Part shown: piece by piece, positions 10,208 through 23,370 of the stretch | Numbering within the stretch: the first letter of the stretch is position 1 | How the letters are laid out: each line of letters begins with the position of its first letter | DNA from: Portunus trituberculatus | Taxonomy: Eukaryota; Arthropoda; Malacostraca; Decapoda; Portunidae | Length of the DNA: 64,000 nt | Reading direction: 5' to 3' | Assembly (NCBI RefSeq): GCF_017591435.1 | Contig: NC_059300.1 | Coordinates: 14,227,460-14,291,459, forward strand | Notes under the pieces: model-generated | What the model saw: the letters and a program-made list of their open reading frames with translations, nothing else | What the model was told of the DNA's origin: nothing | Databases searched by the model: none | Position numbers and translations under genes: made by a program

Positions 10208-10687
10208 TTAATAGAGTCTGCTGACTTAAAAATAGTAGACAGTAGATGGAGTCAAGCCACGGTGGCGAGCAATGCTATTGGTTTTCTTGCCTCTCTCGTG
10301 TCTGTGAATAATATCCAGCTTCACTTCGAGAGTAAGAGACTTCCTGGTCTTCTTAGCAATGCTAGGCGACATTGCAGGGCTGGTTGCAGGGCGTTTTGGT
10401 GGCCTGTTGAGCGTGAGATGACAAGCTGGTGCTGGACACTGTTATTGTTTTGAACTAAGAGCAGGAAAGGGTCCTGAGTGAGGCCTTGCGTTTTGCAGCT
10501 CCTGGTGTATTCAAAAGCCTGTCGGCTTGCGTGATACAGTGGGGCTTTCAAACTTGGAAAAAATTACCTGGACAAAATTTCATTAAAGCGAGTTTGGTGT
10601 TCGTTATACAAGCAAATGGTAGTAAAAGGAAACGTTGATTGTAGCAAAATTTCGTTGTGTGAACGTTCGTTAACTGGGGGTTGCCTG
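10208..10687 (-). mobile_element. pogo-type element, right piece
   Basis: It continues the element interrupted at 3299. On the minus strand it retains traces of the CENP-B-like N-terminal region of a pogo/Tigger transposase (the stretch complementary to CTTCACTTCGAGAGTAAGAG). It ends in GGGGGTTGCCTG followed by TA, the right terminal repeat and target of the family. Other copies have more of the helix-turn-helix coding region; here it is further decayed. Confidence 0.8.
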
Positions 10688-10697
10688 TATATATATA

Positions 10698-11459
<762 letters not shown>

Positions 11460-11531
11460 TGGAGACTCACTACTCGAACTTAATTAGTTCCAAATGGCCT
11501 TTCGAGTATTAAAAAGTTTGACTATTGATAC

Positions 11532-12278
11532 CTATAAATCAGGTAATTCGTTCCAGCCATTGCTAAACCCAAGTTTAGAAAAAAGCAGCAGTTTAATTTT
11601 GCAGTCGCCGCTAGCACTACACACAGAAGCAGAGTTGGCTTGTCTTTCATGGGCTTGTGTCCAGGCAAACACTTCTCTTCCTTTATTATATAGATCATGT
11701 TTGGTAGTTTTTTTTTTTTTCCAAAACAGGCCAGTTTCATCACAATTAAAGATCTGTTGTGGGCTTAAGCACTCCTTATCCACAAATTTCTTAAAAGCAG
11801 GCACAAATTACTCAGTGGCAATTCTGTCAGCACTTGCGGGCTCACTGTGCATCACAACAGAATGAATTCCAGTTCTTTTCTTGAAATTCACAAACCACCC
11901 TTTACTTGCTTTAAAATCATCATTAGAGTCAGATGTAGTATCAGAAATAAGATCACGATGCAACAGCCTAGCTTTCGTACAAATTATGCCCTCTGACAAA
12001 GAATCACCAGCCATCTGCCTTTGGTTTATCCAATCAACAATTTTTCCATTTCTTCCACTGCTGCAGGTAGCTTAAATTGCCTTTTCAGACCAATCGCCAC
12101 ATCAGCTCCTTTAATGAGCTGTCTTATTCAATATTGTGGCTACTGTAGATTTAGCACAATCGGTTATTCTTCCTTTTTTTTCATATTTATCAATAATCTC
12201 CTTTTTACTTTTGATGGTTGTCACTACATCCTTTCTTGTAGCCTTATTTTCAACACTAACAAGCCTCTTCGCTGCCAT
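11532..12278 (-). pseudogene. Tigger/Jerky-type transposase remnant
   Basis: A start codon at 12278-12276 opens MAAKRLVSVENKATRKDVV, then KKEIIDKYEKKGRITDCAKS, an N-terminal CENP-B-like helix-turn-helix. A stop and frame changes follow (near 12115). The second DNA-binding part is at about 12014-11820 (GWFVNFKKRTGIHSVVMHSE). The start of the DDE catalytic domain is at 11804-11532 (QQIFNCDETGLFWKK, with the first catalytic D, then ASGDCKIKLLLFS). The rest of the catalytic domain is absent, so the protein is truncated and broken. Pogo/Tigger transposases normally have two helix-turn-helix modules followed by a DDE domain, which is the order seen here. Confidence 0.85.
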
Positions 12279-12325
12279 TGTAAGCTTCTAAAGAAAAAAA
12301 AAAAAAAAAAAAAAAACTCTGGAGA

Positions 12326-12668
12326 GAAAGCTCAGGACAATGTTATTTTTATGTCAGTGAAGGATCAACTGACTGCGGTGGACCGGTGGGGCACGTGGGG
12401 CACCGGGAAAGATGAAAGCGCAGGACAATGTTATTCTTACGACAGCTAAGGATCAACTGGCTGTGGTGGACCGGTGGGGAGCGTGGGAAGGGTGAAAGCA
12501 CAAGACAATGTTATTCTTACGACAGCGAAGGATCAACTGGCTCCGACGGACTGGTGGGGTGCGTGGGGCGACGGGAAGAATGAAAGTGCAGGACGATGTT
12601 ATTCTTACGACAGCGAGCAACTGGCTGCGGTGGACCGGTGGGGCGCGTGAGGCGGCGGGAAGGATGAG
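12326..12668. repeat. Tandem repeat, four units of 80-88 bases
   Basis: The units start at GAAAG at 12326, 12414, 12494 and 12582. Each contains GGACAATGTTATTCTTACGA, GATCAACTGGCTG and a GC-rich GGACCGGTGGGG segment. The array lies just upstream of the transposase start in the Tigger relic. Confidence 0.88.
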
Positions 12669-12797
12669 GCCTTTTTTGTTTACAGCCATGTGGATGGACG
12701 TTCACCAAATAGGTATTTTTTCAACTATTAAGTCAAACTTTTGTGTTTGACTATTGAAAAGTTTGACTATTTAAACGTTTGAGTATTGAGTCTCAAC

Positions 12798-13068
<271 letters not shown>

Positions 13069-14660
13069 AATACATACACATTAAGAAAACTGATGACAAT
13101 ACGAGTAACAACGACTAAAATCCAAGAGAGGAGAGATATAACCTATACTGGTGATCAGATACCTATAAGATTGTGTAGTGACAGGTGTCTATAAATCTTC
13201 CTGCTAAGAATTTATCAAAATCTTTAAGAAAGATACAAAATGAAAGGAAAAGGTTAACAATTTCAGAGATTACAGCAATTATATGATGAAAGTCAACAAA
13301 CTGCTAGCAGGAAGAAAATGTAGATATTGACAAATAGAGTTGAAAAAAAGGGTTTGATCTGATAAGGAACAGTTTTGAAGGGTAATAGAAGAAACCCATT
13401 TGGGTCCATAAGTCTTCTTCCAAGCTTAAGGCAGCAATTAGGAAGAGTCTTGACAGAAGACCTACAGAACTGAATTCTTAGCATAAGTTATTAGTGAAGA
13501 ATTCAGCTTTAGAGATAGAAGAGTTAAAAGGCAGAAAAAAATATTTGGGATGTTTTTAACTATGTACCTGAAGTCAAGAGAGAAAAGTTAGATCTGTAAA
13601 AATGTTAACATATTTTAGTGGTGAAAGTGTTCTTAGGTAGTTGTCACAGGCAGAAACACAAAATGCATAGGTTTCAAATAAAAGACTCAGGTACTGTATG
13701 TGAGATTCTCAAATACCTTAGACTATAAATCCTAAATTCTTCCCGATAGAGGCAGTTACTACTTACTAAAGCTAAGTATGAATCAAAGTAGGAGGGGATC
13801 CAAACAGTCAAGCTTTCAGTGTTCACCAGCTGGTTTAATTCCGATGTTCAGTACTGTATCACAGTACATAGTAGTCATCTCTAAATACAAAATTACCATG
13901 TACCTACTGCTTTGCCATGCTTTTGCTCTTTCCAGTATTTTTCTGCTGTTATTCTTCTATGGTATTTATTTATGGTTACCTGAGTTTATACAAATAACAT
14001 CATTTTACAGAGCAAAAGAGCAAAGTAAAGTTGCTTGGTTTATCAAACTCTTTCATTTTTAGAGACTGATAAAGCACAAAAACTTAACACTCTCTGCAGA
14101 GGTTAATGCTTCACAAGGAATGTGTACCGCTAGTTTTGTTCAATTTAATTTATTGAATAGAAAAAAATGCAGCCAAAATCAAAAGTCAAAGGGTGTTGCA
14201 GCACTTTCATCACCGTGACCCTGAGCTGTGTCTTGCCATGGTTTCAACATGGTGTGCCTTTAGACTACAAAATAACCTGTAGAGATGGTCACTGTCTATT
14301 AGCTACCATCGTTAGGTTTCTGTGATGCCAGAAATGTCTATGCAGAAGATAGGTTTGGTTAGCAATAGACAATCTTATTATCAAACTCTGATTTCTAAGT
14401 TATGAAAATAAACTTATTCATGGAGCTTCATATATTCATGGTTTCTTGTAGTTTACTTCATATCCTAAAAGAAAAAAATACAATACTAACTGAGTTATCA
14501 ACTGAGAAACTAAGTAATCTTTGTCCCATGAAGAGATAACATAAAAATACACACACAATGCACGTATATGATCTTAATTCTACTATTAGATACTATCAGA
14601 TATTTGCTTAAAAACACTTAAGCTATTCTAACATCTCTGTATGTGATAGTACAATATATG
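13069..14660. other. Intronic sequence without recognised features
   Basis: AT-rich sequence with frequent stops on both strands. The longest frame (13778-14062, plus) has no domain, no convincing signal peptide and no repeat partner. I see no RNA gene or terminal repeats. Confidence 0.5.
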
Positions 14661-15531
14661 ATATGAGGCGCCCCGTGCCATATTGTCGTAACCCCGGAAA
14701 ATTGAGATTCTGAGTTAACAGTTGCTTGGTGTAGGGGAAGGGTGTAAAAGTCATATGCTAAGGTCAGCCAAACTAAACTCGACCATCTGGGCACCTAAAA
14801 CAAGGTGCAAAGTCACGCAAAAACATGACAGGAAAAGTCAAGACTAATATGTTGCATCCCGAGCTGTGTTGTCGTATCTCCACGCACACAGCTGCTGGCA
14901 GCCAGCCAATCAGCAGCGCGTAAGCGCGTGACGTCACACCCATGCCGCGCCTCAGCCAATGAAAGGCATGTTTTCCTTCTCTCTCTCTCTCTCCCACTCC
15001 CTCTCACGTGCATCGCCCTTTAACTCACCATGGCAAGACTTATGCTACTTTTCCTGGAGTTATGGCTTCTACCAGCACCCCTTCAACTTCCCCAGCCTTG
15101 GATTGTATTTTAGGTAAAGACAATGCATAAATACATACTTTTACCTTTAGTCAACCCTTTTGAAGAATAATAGAAAATGAAACATACTTGGAAGAATAAT
15201 GAAAGTTGCGCTAATAATAAATTATTTATATTTTGCTCGAAAAAAATCATATAAAATCGAGTTTTGCAGCTATCATCATGAAATCTTCACACACTCCTAA
15301 TTTTAACATGTATTCTTAAACTAGCACCTTAGAAACCATTTCACCTAAAAATTTACTGCTACGGAAATAGGCTAAAAAAATCTACCGACATGAACCTGAA
15401 ATTTTCGGATTTACTATTGAAAACCACCATAACTAAACAAAACTACCCGTTTTCAGTGTTTAACTCTGAGCGCGTTTTATTCAAAAGTAGGGTTGACGGG
15501 CTTACGACAAAATGGCACAGGCGACTCATAT
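14661..15531. mobile_element. Terminal-inverted-repeat element, about 870 bases
   Basis: The left end (ATATGAGGCGCC, then GTGCCATATTGTCGTAA) is matched by the inverted right end (ATATGAGTCGCC, then GTGCCATTTTGTCGTAA), about 34 bases with few mismatches. The interior is non-coding apart from a promoter-like core and a 22-codon frame from 15062. The superfamily is not clear because the target duplication cannot be separated from the palindromic ATATGAG/CTCATAT ends. Confidence 0.7.
14900..14962 (+). promoter_or_regulatory. Promoter-like cluster: two CCAAT boxes around a CRE palindrome
   Basis: CCAAT occurs at 14906-14910 and 14956-14960, and the full cyclic-AMP-response palindrome TGACGTCA at 14929-14936, in a locally GC-richer patch. 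A CT tract (14979-14994) and a possible donor TTTTAG|GTAAAG at about 15113 lie downstream. It looks like a proximal promoter with a short first exon inside a transposon. Transcription is not shown by the sequence. Confidence 0.5.
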
Positions 15532-15634
15532 GCAGTACACCAACTTTTCTGTGAAATATCATGATATCTGGTGAATCTGTTTGGGTCCTCTCCTATTGGT
15601 GACACCAAAATACACATAAAGCAACATGACTCAC

Positions 15635-15848
15635 CTGGGTGGCAGCACCCACTCAGCATCCCCAGCTGGCTGTACCACCACAGCCAGCGACCCACTGGCA
15701 GGCCTCAAGTGGCAGGCATCAATGCTGTGACACTCAAGGGCCAGGCACACTTCCCCTTGTAGCACTGCAACCCCACACTTGGCTCTGCTGCAGCAGGCAC
15801 TTACACAAGCACTCAAGTCCTGTGCACTGCCTACCACTTCTCTTTTCT
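15635..15848 (-). CDS. KIAA0319L: KIAA0319-like protein, MANSC (seven-cysteine) exon
   Basis: Acceptor CATTTACAG|AGAAAAG and donor CACCCAG|GTGAGT bound this 214-base exon. It encodes REVVGSAQDLSACVSACC, then KCGVAVLQGEVCLALECHS and DACHL: exactly seven cysteines, as the MANSC/MANEC domain (motif at N terminus with seven cysteines) requires. In KIAA0319-family proteins this domain is N-terminal to the PKD repeats. The exon ends with two bases of a codon that the exon at 1294-1730 completes. Upstream exons (signal peptide) are not found in the window on this strand and may lie farther right, or be too short to recognise. Confidence 0.85.
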
Positions 15849-15929
15849 CTGTAAATGACACATATATAACTTCATTAAAAGCATAAATGATTACTATATA
15901 TCTATGGTGCATAATAAGTGTGTGTGTTT

Positions 15930-16283
15930 GTATTTACCCAGCTATAGTGTATGGCAACAGAGCTAAGCTAGTGGTCCACATCTATGAAAATCCAACATTT
16001 CTTTGAATTTTTATGAATTGTTCTTGCTTCAATAACTCTCTCATCTAGATCATTCCACACCTCTACACATCTTCGTGGAAAGCTGAACTTCTTGATATCT
16101 CTTCTGCAAGTATCCTTTCTTAATTTCATTCCATGTCTTCTTCTGTCACTGGTGTCCTAGTGTCCCAAATAAGTAAGTCTTTTCTATCTAATTTTTCCAG
16201 CCCTTTCATCACTCTGTACACTGTTATTAAATCTTCTCTTTCCATCTTATGTTCTAGTGTTCTGTACCTGTAGCCTTTCTTCA
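15930..16283 (-). mobile_element. CR1-like LINE (family D), 3' fragment
   Basis: The 3' UTR (plus strand TATTTACCCAGCTATAG) and the C-terminal coding part (minus strand REDLITVYRVMKGLEKLDRK) of a CR1-like LINE, 5' truncated at a short GT stretch. It lies just upstream of the MANSC exon in the gene's own orientation. Confidence 0.8.
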
Positions 16284-16297
16284 TGTATTTGTGTGTG

Positions 16298-16576
16298 TAT
16301 TTTCCTAGTTTATCTAGTTGTACAGGGTTCGTGCAAGGCTCATAGTGTCCTGTCTCCATGTCTCCATTTCTTGAGTTTTTCTATAAAGTTATGCACATTA
16401 TGTGCTGTAACAACTTCATCACTCAATGCATTCCACTTTTCCACTGATCTATATGGAAAACTGTATTTTCCAATATCCTTCACACACAAACTCATCCTAA
16501 TTTTCTTTACATGTCCTCTTGTCCTTCTAGCTGCTTCTTTTCCTAGTCTATCTTTTCAATGCCGTTTACTATTCTA
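16298..16576 (-). mobile_element. CR1-like LINE (family D), 3' part of a split copy
   Basis: Begins (minus-strand 3' end) next to GTGTGTGT and carries the terminal coding region. It is interrupted at TTCTATA by the pogo-type element 16579-18195 and resumes at 18198. Removing that element and one TA restores the expected order of this LINE. Confidence 0.85.
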
Positions 16577-16578
16577 TA

Positions 16579-18195
16579 CAGGCAACCCCTCCTAACGAAG
16601 GGGTTACGTTCCTAAAAAACCCTTCATTAAGTGAATTTTCGTTAAGCAAACCAATCATAACAAGTTTAACACCTGACTTAAACTTCCATCGAGAGTAAAC
16701 AAAGTGAGAGTGCATCATAGTACAGTGAAAGGTTTAATGAAAGAAAAATTATGAAGTTAAACATTTAGGCAGTTTAATTTAAGTCATTATAATGTAGACT
16801 AATGTATGTATGTGTGTAACTTTATAATGTTGATGATCTTAAATTTATGAAGGGAGGGAGAGTGAAATGGGAAAGACACTAACCAGCAACCTGTGGAATG
16901 TAAACAAAGGGTGCATCATTGTACCGCTTACAAAACTTATGTACCACGTTTCCACACGGCTTTCCATTTTATCCACTGTAGAGTCACGAGTTCAGGTGGT
17001 TCTTTTAGCTTGCAAAGAAGATACGGTTTCACCAGTCTTCTTAATAGAGTCTGCTGACTTGAAAATAGTAGAGACAGTAGATGGAGTCAAGATAGTGGCG
17101 AGCAATAACATTAGTTTTCTCGCCTCTCTCGTGTCTGTGAATAATATCCAGCTTCACTTCGAGAGTAAGAGACTTCCTGGTCTTCTTAGCAACTCTAGGC
17201 GACATTGCAGGGTGTTTTGGTGGTAAGTTGAGCGAGGGAAGACGAGCTGCTGCTGACGCTGTTATTATTTTGAACAGGGGGAGTGAGTGGTGCACGTGTT
17301 GTCCACGAGAGGCGCTTGTGTGCAGGCAACCCCCGCTTAACAAAGGGGTTACGTTCCTAAAAAACACTTCGTTAAGCGATACTTCGTTAAGCGAACCGAT
17401 TATAACAAGCTCAACCCCTGATTTGAACTTCCATTGAGAGTAAGCAAAGCGAGAGTGCATCATAGTACAGTGAAAGGTTTAATGAAAGTAAAAATTATGA
17501 AGTTAAACATTTAGGTAGTTTAATTTAAGTCATTATAATGTACACTAATGTATGTATGTACGTAACTTTATAATGTTGATGATCTTAACTTTATGAAGGG
17601 AGGGAGAGTGAAACGGGAAAGGCACTAACTGGCAACCTGTGGAATGTAAACAAAGTGCGCATCATTGTACAGCATACAAAACTTATGTACCACATTTCCA
17701 CAAGGCTTTCCATTTTATCCATTGTAGAGTCACGAGTTCAGGTGGTTCTTTTAGCTTGCAAGGAAGATACGGTCTTACCAGCCTTCTTAATAGAGTCTGC
17801 TGACTTGAAAATAGTATACAGTAGATGGAGTCAAGAAGATGGCAAACAATGTTATTAGTTCTCTGGCCTCTCTCGTGTCTGTGAATAATATCCATCTTCA
17901 CTTCGAGAGTAAGAGACTTCCTGGTCTTCTTAGGAACGCTAGGCCACATTGCAGGGCGTTTTGGTGATAAGTTGAGCTAGGAAAGACGAGCTGCTGCTGA
18001 CGCTGTTATGTTTTGACTGGGGAGTGAGTGTTGCGCGCGTTGTCCACGAGAGGCTTGATCTTGATCTTGATCTTTATTCTAAAGGTGTCTCAGGATTTCT
18101 CCTGAGGCAGGCCTTAGTACCAGCAGCTCCTGGTGTATTCAAAAGCCTGTCAGCCTGTCAGCTTCGGTGAACCTTCGTTAAGTGGGGGTTGCCTG
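16579..18195 (-). mobile_element. pogo-type element, head-to-tail partial dimer
   Basis: The left end is CAGGCAACCCC (16579) and the right end GGGGGTTGCCTG (18195), with TA on both sides (16577-16578 and 18196-18197). A second left terminal repeat begins inside at 17323 (CAGGCAACCCCCGCTTAAC), so 16579-17322 is a copy lacking about 190 bases of its 3' end, joined to a fuller copy at 17323-18195. Both carry a minus-strand fragment with KKTRKSLTLEVKLDIIHRHE, the CENP-B-like N-terminal helix-turn-helix of a pogo/Tigger transposase. No DDE domain is present, so both are non-autonomous. The junction lacks a TA target. Confidence 0.85.
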
Positions 18196-18197
18196 TA

Positions 18198-19612
<1,415 letters not shown>

Positions 19613-19751
19613 TGTGTGTGTGTGAGTGTGTGTGTATTTACCTAGTTGTATTTACCACGTTGAAGTTTTACAGTGCCTGGGCTTTACGCTCGTGTGGCCC
19701 CGTCTCCATACCTACACTTATCCAATTTTTCTTTAAAACTATGCAAACTCG

Positions 19752-19828
<77 letters not shown>

Positions 19829-19840
19829 TGTGTGTGTATA

Positions 19841-19881
<41 letters not shown>

Positions 19882-19918
19882 TTACCTAGTTGTAGTTTTA
19901 CAGGACCTGGGCTTTATG

Positions 19919-19996
<78 letters not shown>

Positions 19997-20285
19997 TCAC
20001 TGTTTGATCTGCTGCAGTCTCTGACGAGACAGCCAGACGTTACCCTACGGAACGAGCTCAGAGCTCATTATTTCCGATCTTGGGATAGGTCTGAGACCAG
20101 GCACACACCACACACCGGGACAACAAGGTCACAACTCCTCGATTTACATCCCGTACCTACTCACTGCTAGGTGAACAGGGGCTACACGTGAAAGGAGACA
20201 CACCCAAATATCTCCACCCGGCCGGGGAATCGAACCCCGGTCATCTGGCTTGTGAAGCCAGCGCTCTAACCACTGAGCTACCGGG

Positions 20286-20345
<60 letters not shown>
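19613..20345 (-). repeat. Mosaic of TG tracts with two tiny LINE-A ends and a SINE
   Basis: The order is: TG tract 19613-19633; LINE-A 3' end 19634-19756 (about 120 bases); TG tract 19757-19875; LINE-A 3' end 19876-19923 (about 48 bases, only the last part of the 3' UTR); TG tract 19924-19993; SINE-B 19994-20288; TG tract 20289-20345. The element sense strand is always the CA strand. The two LINE ends are recognised by TATTTACCTAGTTG and CCTGGGCTTTATGCTCGTG. Confidence 0.88.
19994..20288 (-). mobile_element. tRNA-derived SINE, family B
   Basis: A nearly complete copy with the A box TAGCTCAGTGGTTAGAGCG, the B box GGTTCGATTCC and the 3' end TCAAACAGTGAATT running into (AC)n. It is embedded in TG tracts on both sides and closely similar to the copies at 9446-9738 and 30068-30355. 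Confidence 0.9.
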
Positions 20346-20347
<2 letters not shown>

Positions 20348-21566
20348 TTACCTATTTGTGTATTACAGGGCCCGAGCTAAGCTCTCTGTGACCTGTCTCC
20401 TTGTCCATTCCTGTCATATCTCTCTTTCATCTGATTGACACACCACGTCAACGACATCACTGCTCAGTTTATTCCACTTATCAATGCTACGATGCGGGAA
20501 ACTGTATTTTCTCGCGTCATTTAGACAGATGTCCTTTATTAGCTTTTTTCCATGTCCTCGGAGATGATTACTTGTGGTCACCTTTATCAACTAACTCTCT
20601 GTCCAGTATGTCAATCTTGTTCACCAATTTATACATAGTTATCATGTCTACTCTTGTTCTTCTCTCTTCTAATGTGGTCAGCCCCAGCTTCCTCAGTCTT
20701 TCCTCATAGTCTAACTCCCTGAGTCCTGGTACCATCCTTGTTGCCAGCCTCTGTACCCTTTCCACCTTCTTCACATTTTTCTTCATATGCGGTGACCAGA
20801 CACATGCTGCATATTCTAACTGGGGTCTTATTAAGGTACATAATATCATCTTCATCATTCCTTCATCTAGGTAGTGGAATGCAAGGCCAATATTTTGAAG
20901 CATGTTGTATGTTTTCCAAAAAATCTTGTTAATGTGTTTCTCCGGTGACAAGGTGTTTTGCACGGTTACTCCTAAGTCTTTCTCCTCATTGGTCTCTTTA
21001 ATTTTCTCATCACCCAGCCTGTAATCCCTGTTTGGTCTGTATCTACTTCTTCCCATTTTCATAACATGGGTCTTTGCCACTCCTTACTCCACCCATATAT
21101 TTTAATCAAGATCTTCCTGTAACTTGTTACAATCTTCCACATTCTTTACTCTGCTCATAATTCTAGTATCGTCCGCAAACATGTTCATGTAACTGTCAAT
21201 TCCTACTGGCATATCATTAACATAAATCAAAAACATGATGGGATCCAGCACTGCCCCTTGTGGAACTCCACTGGTTACCTTCTTCCACTCGGACTTCCTT
21301 CCTCTCACCACTGTTCTCATTTCTCTTCCCATTAAGTAATTTTCCATCCATTTTGCTAGTTTATCATTTACTCCTCCAATCATCTTTAGTTTCCACATCA
21401 GTCTATTGTGTGGTACTTTATCAAAGGCCTTTCTGAAGTCCAGGTAGATAGCATCCACCCATCCCTCTCTATGTTGTAGTATGTCAGTCACTCTTGAATA
21501 AAAACATAATAAATTGGATACGCACGATTTTCCTTTTCTGAAACCAAACTGCCTTTCACTCAGAAT
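20346..21566 (-). mobile_element. CR1-like LINE (family C), 5' truncated
   Basis: The minus strand carries the reverse transcriptase C-terminal half: YLDFRKAFDKVPHNRLMWKL, SGVPQGAVLDPIMFLIYVND, NMFADDTRIMSRV, then EKDLGVTVQNTLSPEKHINK and RTRVDMITMYKLVNKIDILD. A frameshift lies near 21090. Both ends are flush with TG tracts (20289-20345 and 21567-21592). The 3' UTR differs from families A, B and D but keeps the TATTTACCTA end. Confidence 0.9.
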
Positions 21567-21592
21567 GTGTGTGTGTGTGTGTGTGTGTGTGT

Positions 21593-22474
21593 ATTTACCT
21601 AGTTGTAGTTTTACAGGGCCTGGGCTTTATGCCCGTGTGGCTCCGTCTCCATATCTACACTTATCCAATTTTTCTTTAAAACTATGCACACTCGTTGCTG
21701 ACACCACTTCCTCACTCAAACTGTACCAAGTCTCAACACATCTTTGCAGGAAACTATATTTTTTAACATATCTCAGACATCTTCCCTTCCTCAGTTTCTT
21801 ACTATGCGATCTTGTGCTTCTAGTGTCATATTCTTCTCTCAGGATTAGTTTCTCATTATCCACTTGATCCATTCCGTTAATCAATTTATAAACTTGTATC
21901 AGATCCCCTCTCTCTCTTCTCTGTTCCAGGGTTGGTAGATCCATAGCTTTTGGTCTCTCCTCATATGTCATCCCTTTAAATTCTGGAACCATTCTTGTAG
22001 CCATTTTTTGTAGTCTCTCCAATTTCTTTGTTTTTTTTTAGGGGGATCCACACAACTCCTGCATATTCCAATGGGTCTTATTTTAGTACTTATCAATTTC
22101 TTCATCATTTCTTTGTCCATGTAGTGAAATGCTAATCCAATATTCCTTAGCAAATTATATGTCTCTCTGAAAATTCTATCAATATGGCTTACCAGTTGAG
22201 TGTTTTCTTCCATCGTCACTCCCAAGTCCTTTTCCTTTTTTACTTTTTCTAATTCTATAGATTCCCACTGGTCGTCTTTCACTTTTTCCCATTTCCATGA
22301 CATGGCTTTTGTCCACATTGAATTCCATCTCCCATTTTTTACTCTATTTCCAGATTTTGCTTATGTCTTCCAGCAGTATTTAACAATCCTCTTTTTGTTT
22401 TATGACTGCACAGTTTCGCATCGTTCACAAACAGATTTATGTAGCTCTTCACTTCCTCTGGCATGTCGTTTATA
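21593..22474 (-). mobile_element. CR1-like LINE (family A), 3' half of a split copy
   Basis: It holds the 3' UTR and C-terminal domain (RRERGDLIQVYKLINGMDQ, SLSEEVVSATSVHSF) plus EKVKKEKDLGVTMEEN farther in. It stops at CATGTCGTTTATA, where the transposon 22477-24545 is inserted. The other half resumes at 24546 with TATGAGAAAAGTATTGGCG. The intact copy at about 7430 shows the uninterrupted order. Confidence 0.9.
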
Positions 22475-22699
22475 TACAGTAAAACCTCACTTGACGAACG
22501 TCTCTAAGGATGAACAATTCAGGAGACGACCAAAAAATTTGTCAATATATCGACCCCGGGGACGAACGATATTTCGGGGGACAAACGCGGTTAAACGGCG
22601 AGCCGTTTGTGTGATAGCCAACCCGGCTATTACACAACAACAAAACAAAACAAACACAAAAGAAAATAGAAACAGGAACATACGAAAAATATTGCATAA

Positions 22700-23189
22700 C
22701 ATTATCTCCGTGCCATCACGATTTTCTCCTGTTTTTCCTGGGCATGGTGATGTTACCGTCGCACTCTACTGTAGCTTCCTCGGCGTTATCCTCGCTGCTC
22801 TGGTGGCTCTCAGCGTTGCTGTCATCATCATCCTGGCCATGTCCAGGTACTGCAGATTGTGGCACATCCATCGCAGCTGTTTCCTAGCTCGCCTGGCAAG
22901 GAACACCGCCCTACTGCCCGCTCCTCTCACACTGAGCATCACCTCCGAGGATCAAAGGAACTTCCTGGCCACGTGCATTTAACTTCCCTTCTTGGAAGTC
23001 CAAACTTGCTCCCACACGCGTGACGAAGTCAATCCCCAGCAGGGAAGGGTCTTCCAAGGTAGAGACGAAGACTGGCAAACTTTCCACGTTTCCCACGCCA
23101 ATGTTCACTATAACGGGGCCCCACATAGCGGCACTGACTTGTGACGCTACACAGCTGTTGTGTAGCTCTGGCACGCTACGCACATCCAA
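22700..23189 (-). pseudogene. Retropepsin-like gag-pol fragment inside a DNA transposon
   Basis: The minus strand reads DVRSVPELHNSCVASQVSAA, LPVFVSTLEDPSLLGIDFVT, then FQEGKLNARGQEVPL. This is the C-terminal half of a gypsy-type aspartic protease, where the flap and the LLG-x-D-F strand are typical, followed by an acidic linker (ESHQSSEDNAEEATVECDGN after a stop). The catalytic D-T-G motif is not present. The fragment has no LTR of its own. It may be captured retroelement sequence or part of a lost insertion. Confidence 0.65.
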
Positions 23190-23370
23190 AGTCCTCTCTC
23201 ATGACTGTCTTCTCGGATCTTGTCTGTCTTCCTCCCCATCCTCCTCTCCTTCATTCCATCATGCCATCAACGTCAAGTCTTTCAAGTAAATAACCTTTTC
23301 TTTTTTATTCATTTTATCATCATTTTGATAGCATTTAGGTAAGTAAAACAATTTAGGCTTTTTATAATTA

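Noticed and set aside
13778..14062. 94-residue plus-strand frame with a hydrophobic stretch
   Set aside because: No domain, no start context or splice signals of note, and AT-rich surroundings; probably a chance frame.
22200..22982. 260-residue plus-strand frame crossing LINE and transposon
   Set aside because: It spans the boundary of two unrelated elements and runs opposite to both coding relics.
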